DNA of 64,000 nucleotides, taken from assembly GCA_009193035.1 (NCBI GenBank), contig SWDT01000007.1, positions 372,001 to 436,000 of the forward strand, given 5' to 3'. Of the stretch, positions 11,110 to 20,300 are shown one piece after another. The stretch is from Halicephalobus mephisto. Lineage: Eukaryota; Nematoda; Chromadorea; Rhabditida; Panagrolaimidae. Every line of letters begins with the position of its first letter. Position 1 is the stretch's first letter. The position numbers and the translations under genes were made by a program. The notes under the pieces are model-generated. The model was given only the letters and a program-made list of their open reading frames with translations. It did not search any database and had not been told where the DNA came from.

Positions 11110-13375
11110 TCAGTGACGTTTTCCTTTCAAAACGGCTTCAGCGACGGATCTGTTTTCGCTGTTCTGAACAGTTAAAAGATCTTCGTTGTCGCTGACGTAG
11201 TTGTCCATTTCGACATCGTAGGCATCGTCCAAAGCAGCGTCCCACCGATTCACGACCTTGAATTTATCTTCATCCGAGTAATCCGAAGATCCCAAAATCG
11301 CTGCCAAAGTCGGAAAACTAAAAAAATTTAAAATTAAAAAAACAAAATTCATCTAAAAAATTTAAAAATTTAAAAAATAAACATCTATAAAATTTTCAAA
11401 AAACTAACAACTTTAAAATTTAAGAAAATTAAGAATAAAAAACTTCGAAATTAATAAAATTTAAAAATAAAAAACTTTAAAAATAACAATTTAAAAATTT
11501 TAAAATTAGTGAAATTTAAAAAACTAAAAATTTAAAATTTGAAAATAAAAAACTTTAAAATTAATAAAATTTAAAAAAACTGAAAATTTGAAAATTTAAA
11601 AAAAACTTTAAAATTAATAAAATTTAAAAAACTGAAAATTTTACCTGTAAAAAACGGCATATTTTAAGAATTTTAAATAAAATTCCTTGATATCGTGGAG
11701 TTTGAACTTGATGGTTCTTGTGTCGACGAGGGTGTAGTAGTATCTTCTGAAGATCTTCATGTAGTTGTTTCTTCTGACATTTGGAGCGAGGGAGCTGATG
11801 ATTAAGTAGGATAAATCCTCGGCTGCTGATCCAAAATGGAGACTGTCCCAATGGTCGATGAATTCAATTTCGTTTTTTTCGTTAAAAAAAAGATTTTCAT
11901 GTCCGAGATTTCCGTGACAAAGAACAATCGGAAGATTCGATTCTGGATAAATTTGTTGAAAATCTTTAAAAGTTTTAAAAAGAGCACTGAACTTTTCAAA
12001 AGTGACGTCAGTGTTTTTGAAAAATTTTCCGTTTTTTTCGAGGGTGATTTCGAGATAATCGTTAATTTTGGATTGGAGTCTCCTGGAAGTGACGTCACTG
12101 ATCAGTTGGTAGTTTTCTTCCACGATTTCTTTCGCTTCTTTTTTTCCTAAATTAACAATTGTAAGAAAAATATAAAAAATAAATTTTAAAAATATTAAAA
12201 ATAAATTTAAAAAATAAAAATTAAATTTTAAAAATATTAAAAATAAATTTTAAAAACATTAAAAATATTAAAAATAAATTTTAAAATATTAAAAATAAAA
12301 AATAAATTTTAAAAAATATAAAAAATAAATTTTAAAATAATAAAAATAAATTTTAAAATATTAAAAATAAAAAATTAATTTTTAAAATATAAAAATTAAA
12401 TTTCAAAAATATCACGATTAAATTTTAAAAATATCATTAATTTTAAATACCATAATTAAACTTTAAAAAATATCAAAAATAAATTTGAAAAATGTAAAAT
12501 TTGAATTAATTACAGTAGATTTTAAAAAATTTTGAATCAGAATGTATATTTTTTAATTTTTTCAAAAATTTGCGACTTAGAAATACGAAAATTACGATTT
12601 TTGAAATTTTATTTTTCAATTATTTTTAATATGATTATTCACAGTAGAAACAGAGCATCAAAGTCCCAAATCTCCTTATCAACTGCTTAATTACCAGTTT
12701 TAGCAGTAGATTCCCAGATAAAGTTGAATTTATATAAAAAATTAAAAAAAAATAAAGTTGAATTTATATAAAAAATTAAAAAAAAATAAAGTTGAATTTA
12801 TATAAAAAATTTTAAAAAAAAACTTACTTTTTTCTGGCAAACATGACTCGTGCAAAGTAGAAAGTTTCTCAGCCACGCTGAAGACTTGATTCAGATTCAA
12901 TTCAACGTTTTTTCTTTTTAAAATTTTATGGTGGTTTTCGTGGTTATTCGAGAGAGATGAAGTCAGAGAAAAACGCCTCGGGAGTTGGACGATCGTGGCG
13001 GCGTAATTTTTGGAGTTGTAATGGACGGGTTTGATGTATTTTTGAAATTCTCCCACCGGCAGTTTTAATCCTTCGAATTTGACCATTTCGAAGAGATATC
13101 TAGCGTTGTAAAATCCGGCCAAATGAGCGAGATATTTTTCATCGACAAAATCCACATCTGGTTGAAGTTCGGATTCCTCGATTACGAGAACGAGGAACTT
13201 CTCATCAGATGTCTGAAATTATCCAATTTAATTTTAACCAAAAATTACATTTTACATCGATTATGAATTCCTTCAAATCATCCAGCAAACCGGCTATTTG
13301 ATGATTATCCTCGAAATTTACGTGTCTATGATTCTGAATCCCGAGAATCTCCGCCACCGTTTCTTCCAAAGTCAT
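11110..13375 (-). CDS. CHK/DUF1679-type kinase-like protein with altered catalytic Asp
   Basis: Four minus-strand exons: 13375-13256, 13212-12828, 12146-11645 and 11317-11110, 404 aa, with phases 0, 1 and 2 all consistent. The size matches the DUF1679/CHK (choline-kinase-like, protein-kinase-fold) family. Diagnostic region in exon 3: VLCHGNLGHENLFF, then FIDHWDSLHFG and AAEDLSYL, then a YYY-containing helix. These correspond to the family's HGDxxxxN catalytic loop, IDW...HFG metal-binding segment and DL motif. The catalytic Asp of HGD is Asn here, while the following Asn is kept. Activity may therefore be reduced or lost. Substrates of nematode members are mostly unknown. The acidic C-terminus (about residues 337-404) is probably disordered. 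The ATG directly follows AATATTTCAG, so trans-splicing at the start is possible. The shortest intron is 43 bases. Confidence 0.8.
11318..11644. repeat. Low-complexity kinase-gene intron 3
   Basis: Simple TTTAAAATTAATAAAATTTAAAAA-like A/T sequence. Minus-strand donor GTAAAA at 11644 and acceptor TTTTTTAG at 11318. Confidence 0.65.
12147..12827. repeat. Low-complexity kinase-gene intron 2
   Basis: AAAAATAAATTTTAAAATATT-type sequence at 12180-12480. A 32-base unit (AATAAAGTTGAATTTATATA) is repeated three times at 12722-12812. Donor GTAAGT at 12827. Confidence 0.7.
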
Positions 13376-13389
13376 CTGAAATATTACAA

Positions 13390-13578
13390 TTATCGATTAT
13401 ATTTCACACAAGGACAGAATTCGACTCCGGGCCTCTCCTTGCAGAGATAAGTCAAAAAATACATTAGTTGTAAAAGTCCAGGAAGACAACAAACAGGCGA
13501 GGCCGGCTCCAAAGCCGCTTTCTTGAAGATAAGAATTCCATCGAATAAAAATATTTTATCAATCTGAAATATTTCCAT
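13390..13578 (-). CDS. Small orphan ORF just upstream of the kinase-like gene
   Basis: A 62-codon frame beginning MEIFQIDKIFLFDG and ending in TAA at 13390, only 14 bases before the kinase ATG. It is clearly less AT-rich than its surroundings and contains Cys pairs (PVCCLPG, EFCPC), as expected for real coding DNA. An AATATTTCAG acceptor follows codon 4, so it may also be an exon starting at IDKIF. Possible readings: a tiny protein co-transcribed with the kinase; a 5' exon of the kinase joined in frame through a very short (~32 base) intron with donor GTGAAA; or a pseudogene remnant. No family recognised. Confidence 0.4.
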   Translation of the reverse strand: MEIFQIDKIFLFDGILIFKKAALEPASPVCCLPGLLQLMYFLTYLCKERPGVEFCPCVKYNR

Positions 13579-13667
13579 AAAAATTAACCATAAACCTCTA
13601 ATCTATCAATTAAATTAATTTCAATATATAATATGGTATTTTTAGAGTAATTAAAACGGAAATTTCT

Positions 13668-13965
13668 ACGAAATGGTCCCGACACGAAAATTCGAAATTT
13701 CAATTTTTAGACGTCAATTGTATTTAAATTGGATTCTGGAAGGTTCTAGAAGCTTCAATATACTCATAATCACTTATAAGAGTAAAGAAAATGGAAATTA
13801 CTACGAAATAGTCCCGACACGAAAATTCGAAATTTTGATTTTTAGACGTCAGTTGTATTTCAATTGGATTCTGGAAGGTTCTGGAAGCTTCAATATACTC
13901 ATAATCACTTATAAGAGTAAAGAAAATAGAAATTACCACGAAATGGTCCCGACACGAATTTTTTT
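13668..13965. repeat. Direct repeat with TGGTCCCGACACGAAAATTC
   Basis: Two ~136 bp copies plus the start of a third (13673, 13808, 13943), each with GGTCCCGACACGAA, TTAGACGTCA and TATACTCATAATCACTTATA. The open frames on both strands are repeat translations. Confidence 0.85.
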
Positions 13966-14750
13966 TAAATTGTAGGATTTTTAAAATTTTTGAATTTTGA
14001 TAATTTTAAATTTTTTTGAATTCTGAAAAAATCTAGAGTTCTACAAAATTTCGATGTTTTTAGAAGTAAAAAATTTGGAAAGTAAAATTTCATCATTTTC
14101 ATCATGATTCATATATGAAATATCTATTTCTCTCTGACAAGTACTGATTCGGATTAAAAAATCGTGTAAGAAAATTTTTTATTTAAAAAAATTTTAATCG
14201 AATTAATTTTTTATTAAAAAAAATTTTAATCAAATTAATTTTTTTTAAAAAGTAGTTTGTTTTTTACTTTATATGATATATCGTCCAAATTTAATTAATT
14301 TTTTTCGAAAAAGAAAAAATATAAAAATTTTTAATTTTATTTTTTTTTTATTTTTTTAAAATTTTAATGATTTTTTTACAATTAAATTTATTTTTATTTT
14401 TATAAAATAAGAAAATTTAATAAATATAAAAAATTTCATATATGAAATTTTCAAAAAAATTTTTAATTTTATTTTTTTTTTTATTTTTTTAAAATTTTAA
14501 TATTAATTTTTAATTATGTATATTTTCTGACGTCGATTATGGTTTTTTTAAATTCATTTTTCAAAAAAAATAAAAAAACAAAATTAAAATTTCCGAGATA
14601 ATTTTTTCCAAAACAATTTCTATCAGAATTGGATTACAGGTTCTAATTGTGCTCTTGGAAAAGTTAAAATTTGATATATGAATTACTTCAGGAAGATATT
14701 GAGAATAAAGTTATTTTTGGATTTCAAATTTCGCGCGGAAACTGCACGAC
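13966..14750. other. AT-rich divergent intergenic region
   Basis: Lies between the minus-strand orphan/kinase pair and the plus-strand FBA-like gene. Low-complexity A/T tracts, with ATATATGAA words near 14111, 14433 and 14671. It probably contains the promoter of the FBA-like gene. No defined element seen. Confidence 0.45.
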
Positions 14751-14850
14751 GTCGGAATCCTAGAATGCCATTTTTCGGCCGACTCGGACTGGTCTGATCG
14801 CTCTCACAAGTATTTCGAAATTTTTTTTATTTTTCTTCTTGCATTTGACA

Positions 14851-17069
14851 ATGGTCAACGTCGTCGAGTCGAGGCCGCCTTCCAGCAGATCCACGGTCCC
14901 CCCAGGCCCCTTGACGTACGCCCACGCAGCTGCCCCCAAGGACGACCAAATCACGACTCCGGCGATCGTCACGTACGTGACGAAACGAGTATCACCTCAG
15001 ATTTCTATTATTCCTAAAATTTCTCCTAGTCAGAAAGATTCAGATGATCAAAGTAGTTCTCCTGAAATTTTTTACGATGGTGTTCAACAATCGATTCAGA
15101 GGGTTTCTCCAGAAAGCCAGGGAAATCTGGTCTCGATCCAAGGAACCCCGCTCTATCCAAGGCCGAACCCCACCGGCCGACACCAGACTCCTCACCTCAA
15201 CAGGCTTTACACGAACGGACATCGGGAGAGGTACACTGTCGTCCAGACTTGCAAAATCTGGAATTACAATTACAACGTGTGAGTTTTTGTATTTTTTTAC
15301 TTTTCATATAGCTTTAAAATATCTTTCATATATGGAAAATACATTGGAAGTCATGACTTTTCTATATTCTTTATAACTTTTATATTTCCTATATATGACT
15401 TTTAAAATACTCCCCATATATGACTTTCCTTTATATTCCCCATATGTAACTTTTTTAATATTTCTCATATGACTTTCCTTTATGTTTGCCATATATAATT
15501 TGATATTTCTCTTATGACTTGAAGTAATTTCTATACGCAAATTGCTGTAGTTTTTATAATTTTATTATTTTTATACATAATTTTATGGTTTTCGTGACTT
15601 GGTTTTAAAAATGTTAAACGTGAAAGTTACTTAGTTTAGAAGCTTTAAGAACTTCAAAACTCAGACATTAGCTATAAAGTTTCTCTTAGGTTTACGGTGA
15701 AAGTTTTTAAATTTTACAATGTTGATTTTGGGACTTTCTGGAAGCTGTAAAAAGTTTGTACAATCAATATCTCAATTTTGAAGATTATTTGGTAAAATCA
15801 ATTTTTGTCAAATTGTGGCATTGTAGAAATTGTTTTCTAATTCGTCGTTTTAGGTACATGCAGTTAGATGGAGGAATCAACACGAAAGAAGTTTGTTTAG
15901 TTACTCATGGACCGTGGTTGAAGAATCTCGTGGTCGATGACGAAATTAGTATTCATTTTATGGAGAATCCAGATCTTCTGACATCGATTATCTCCCTCAT
16001 CAGACGAGGCCCTAGATGTGGTTTGAAGGTGTGTGCCAGAGGCTATGTCGAGGGACTTTTTGATTTCATGAGTGGACCTCTGACTTTTACGAAATGCACC
16101 CTTATTGACCTCTGTTCTGATTGGCCAATAAGTTTCAAACGGCTTTTATCTGTGTTACGAAATGCTACTCATATTGAGTAAGTTTTATTTTTTTTTATTT
16201 TTTTAAATTTGTTTTTTCAGAGTTGATTTGAATGGATTCCTTATTGAAAGTGATGTCGGGAAAATGCTGAAAAATTGGAATCGGGAACCGACCATTGTTG
16301 AATTCATATTACATAATGTTCCGAAATTGGCCAATGAATCTTGCATACAAGAGTTTTTATCGGTGAGTTATTGTTTGAAAATTTATAGGATTTTTGAAAT
16401 TTTCCAAAATGTCGAGATGCTGGGATTTTTAGGAATTTTCTAAAATATCAGAGATTTTGGAATATTGTAGATTTTTGAGGTTTTTGAAATTCTACAATGA
16501 TTTTCTAGAAAATTTTAGTTTTGGAATTTGATAAAGAATTGGAAACTTTTGAATTTTAAACTTACTAGATAATCCCCATATTTGGGATTTGAAGAGAAAT
16601 TTTTGATGCTCTAGAATCTAATGTGGATTTTTTGGACCTTTGAAAGTCTTATGAAAGTTTAATATTTTTCTCAAGTTTTTGAGAAATTTGTAAAACTTGA
16701 GATTCTCACATAATATTCTGGGAGCTTCCAGGATTCTGTGAGAATTTCTGAATCTAAAAACCCGTGATTTCTGGCCGAGTCTAAGAATTCCAGTCGAGAC
16801 ATTTTTGTGAAAATTATAATTTTTACAGTAATTTGACTTGAGTTTTTTAATCGAATCTGAAAATTCCAGTTGAGACATTTATGTGAGAATTTATGGTTGA
16901 AAATTCAAGTCAAATTACTGTAGAAATGACTGATATTTTTTAGGTTTCAGTTTAGACACTTTTGTAAAGCATGGTTTCAATTTGTATAATGTTACAGTTA
17001 ATTTTTTAGAAAATGATGGTCAGAGGAGGATACTTCAGAATTAACTGGTCAGATGCTCAAGTTTGGTAA
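14851..17069 (+). CDS. F-box-associated (FBA2)-like protein without a visible F-box
   Basis: Four exons: 14851-15278, 15854-16177, 16221-16362 and 17010-17069, 317 aa. Phases 2, 2 and 0 are consistent. Exon 1 encodes a Pro/Ser-rich, probably disordered N-terminus (VESRPPSSRS, SPSQKDSDDQ). Exons 2-3 give alternating helix/strand sequence with VDLNGFLIESDVGKMLKNW, resembling the repeating 'strand, then LxxFLKxW' pattern of nematode FBA2 domains. That assignment is by pattern only. F-box proteins normally carry an N-terminal F-box that binds Skp1; I see none, so either the start lies upstream or this is an FBA-only paralogue. The frame is open upstream to 14764, so an earlier exon joined near the CCTAG at 14758-14762 is possible. 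Confidence 0.62.
15279..15853. repeat. FBA-like gene intron 1 with ATATGACTTTCCTTTAT repeats
   Basis: About 15300-15520 repeats CATATATGACTTTCCTTTAT-like words every ~30 bases. The rest is AT-rich. Donor GTGAGT at 15279, acceptor TTTTAG ending 15853. Confidence 0.7.
16363..17009. other. FBA-like gene intron 3
   Basis: Degenerate ATTTTTGAAATTTTCTA-like sequence with two related copies containing AATTCCAGTYGAGACATTT (about 16786 and 16862). No exon recognised. Acceptor ATTTTTTAG ends at 17009. Confidence 0.55.
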
Positions 17070-17389
17070 TCAAAAGTTGTTTTTTTACTGTTTATAGTTA
17101 GTTTGCATGTTATTTTTTGTAAGTTCACTCGAGGTACATGTGTTTGTAGTGTTAGATTATTTTGCAAATTTGGTTATTTTGAGATTTTAGGATTAGGGTA
17201 GATAAAGATGAGCTTTGTGATTTTTTTATTTTAAATCAAGTTGAAATTTCCAAATATTGAAATTAGACAATAGATACCGGTGCAAAAAAAATGAATAAAA
17301 TAGTGCCGTAAGGTCCCTTTTTTATTTTTAGTGATATGTGCAAAATGATAACAGTAATGGTTTATATATATCTCCCGGATTAACTGCCA
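17070..17389. other. Convergent spacer between FBA-like gene and SK channel gene
   Basis: 320 bases of AT-rich 3' flanking sequence for both genes. An AATAAA-like word near 17292 could serve the plus-strand gene. No other feature. Confidence 0.4.
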
Positions 17390-20300
17390 TCAATGAATTT
17401 TATGTTGGATTAAAGGTGAGCATTCATCGTTTGGATTTTGTTGATTAGATAATTGAGATGATTTTGGTGATTCAGATGATATTGTTCTGACAGTAAAGTA
17501 ATCAGAATATGTTTCATCTGTTCCATTTGATCTTGTTGTTTGATTTGATGGATTTGTTGATTGTCGTTGAATAATGGGATTTTCGATTGATATAGCTACA
17601 GTTTCTGATGATGAATTTTGGATTGGATCTGGATTTGAAGATCCTTGAAGAGATCCGGGAACTTGAAGAGTCGAACCTCCACTTAATTGTCTACTGTACT
17701 GTGGTGGACAATTAGGATTTAAAACGGCATTTTGAAGTTCGATTATCCTCTGAGTCAACATGTCTATTTGGGTTATGAACTGGTCTTGAGTTCTGTGCAT
17801 TTCCCAGAGGGTTTCGTGCATTTCGTTGTGTAATTTCCCCACATCGAGAAGACTGTTTCCTCTTTCTTGAAGTTTTCGTTGATCCCATTTGATCCTTCTG
17901 AATTCGTTTATTGCGTTTAGGAATTTTCTCTGATGATGTCGTAGCCTCAAGTCGTCTCCTTTGTTCGATGTATTTTGATATTTATGAATAAACCTAAAAA
18001 AAATTATTTTAAATTACAATTTTGAAAATTTTATAAATACTGAGGTTTGTAAATATTTCGAAATTAAAATTCCCAAGTTGCATGTAAGGTTTAGACGGAT
18101 AAGTCGACATCAAAGCAGAAATTCAAATCTGCAGCATGCGTGCAACGTTTGATTAGATTAATTTCGAAGTTTCCACAAATGTAAGAATTTTGAAGTTTGC
18201 AACATGCGTGCAGCGTTTGATTAGGTTGATTTCGAAATTTCCATAAATGTAAGAATTTTGAAGTCTGCAACATGCGTGCAACGTTTGATTAAATTAATTT
18301 CGAAATTCCCATAAATGTAAAAGTTTCGAAATCTGCAATATGCGTGCAACATAGAGCACGTTAGTTAACGTCAAAGTCAAATATGCAGGTTGCGCGCAAG
18401 GTTTAGTCAGATATTTCGACATCAAAACCTGCACGTTGCGCGCAACATTAAAGCTATTAAGTCGATAACAAAATTAAATCCACAATTTTCTCGCAAAATT
18501 TCGAAAATGTTATCTACTTTTTATGCAAAAATCTAATTTAATTTTGATGTTGATCGCTTTATAAACCTCGATACTGAAATAAAGTTTACCATGTTTGTTG
18601 GAGAACAGAAGCGGCTGCATTTTTCCTTTGATTTGTAAGTTTAGAGTCAGCCATGAAGTTGTTGACATGTTTCTCGGCTCTGCTAAGCTCCAATTTCCTC
18701 GAAATCACAGCAATAAGAGCGCTAGAAACTCCTGCTCCTACTATCCCCGTAGTTATTGCCAACATTCTCCCGCAATAAGTAGATCTAAAAATAAACATTT
18801 AAAAAATTAAAGAAAAACAAAACTTCATATAAAAATTTTGAAAAATAACAAAATTGATATATGAAAAATTAAAAAATAAAAAAATTCATATATGAAAAAT
18901 TAAAGAAAACAAAAACTGATATATGAAAACTTAAAAAAATCAAAGTTCATATATGAAAATTTAAAAAATAATAAAATTGATATATGAAAACTTGGAAAAA
19001 ACCAAAATTCATATATGAAAACTTAAAAAAAACCAAAATTCATATATGAAGATGTTAGAAAATCAACATTCATGTATGAAAACTTGAAAAATAACAAAGT
19101 TCATATATGAAAAACTTGTAAAAATTGAAAAATTTATAAATGAAAAACTTACGGAACTATGTCACCATATCCGACGCTCAAAAACGAAACAGTCACAAAC
19201 CATAGAGAATTTAAATAATAATGGTCAGCAGTGAATCTTCCGTTGTATCTTTCGCATTGAGTAAACATCCATGACATGCAAATCCAGAAAGACACGGTGA
19301 AAATTACTAAAACTGTCAACGGATGATCGGCCATCATCGTTTTTATAACAAAACGGAAATCCATAGAAATTCTGTTCAAAGCGGCGATGGATCTCGTGGC
19401 TGCATCCTGGAACTGCTTACTGTGGAGAACCATGAATCTACAGAGCAAATATGCTCGCAGAAACATCGGAACACTAAAAGTAAAAATAAAAATTATTTTT
19501 AAAAATCTGGCATTTAATCACATTTCGCCAATTAGTTTTAAAACTATTTTGGCAAAACGTGATAGAACGCCAAAGTTTTATAAAAAGTGATTTTGGCGAA
19601 ATGTAATAGAATATTAATTTTTGAAATAAGTTTGGCAAAATGTGATAGAACGCCAAAGGTTTATAAAAGTGATTTTGGCGAAATGTAACAGAACGCCAAA
19701 TTTTTATAAAAGTGATTTTGGCGAAACGTCACTAAACGCCAAAGTTTTATAAAAGTGATTTTGGCGAAATATAACAGAACGCCAATTTTTGAAACAAACT
19801 AATTTTGGCGAAATGTAACAGAACGCCAATTTTGAAACAAACGAATTTTGGCAAAACGTCACTAAACGTCAAATTTCTATCGAAGTGATTTTGGCGAAAT
19901 GTGATAGAACGCTAATTTTGAAACAAACGAATTTTGGCGAAATGTAACAGAACGCCAAATTTTTATAAAAGTGATTTTGGCGAAACGTCACTAAACGCCA
20001 ATTTTTTAAACAAACTAATTTTGGCGAAATGTAACAGAACGCCAAATTTTTATAAAAGTAATTTTGGCGAAACGTCACTAAACGCCAATTTTTTAAACAA
20101 ATTAATTTTGGCAAAATGTTACTAAACGCCAAAAATTTTTTATCTAAGAAAATTCTTACCTTAGAATGACATCAACAGGAACACTGACCATGGTTATCTT
20201 CCTTTGACCAGGAGATATATATGGCCAATTCATAGTTCCACTTCCTGGAAAAGGACAAATAGCACAAATCGCGATCTCAATACCGAGTTTCACGATCCTT

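Noticed and set aside
13673..13975. 100-codon plus ORF with repeated peptide
   Set aside because: It is the translation of a direct repeat, present on both strands.
14760..14972. Antisense ORF opposite FBA-like exon 1 as a gene
   Set aside because: No acceptor, donor or upstream exon fits. The plus-strand model has four frame-consistent exons. Kept only as an observation.
19869..20132. Repetitive minus-strand ORF with repeated CYISPK-like peptide
   Set aside because: Translation of the hairpin satellite in an SK intron.
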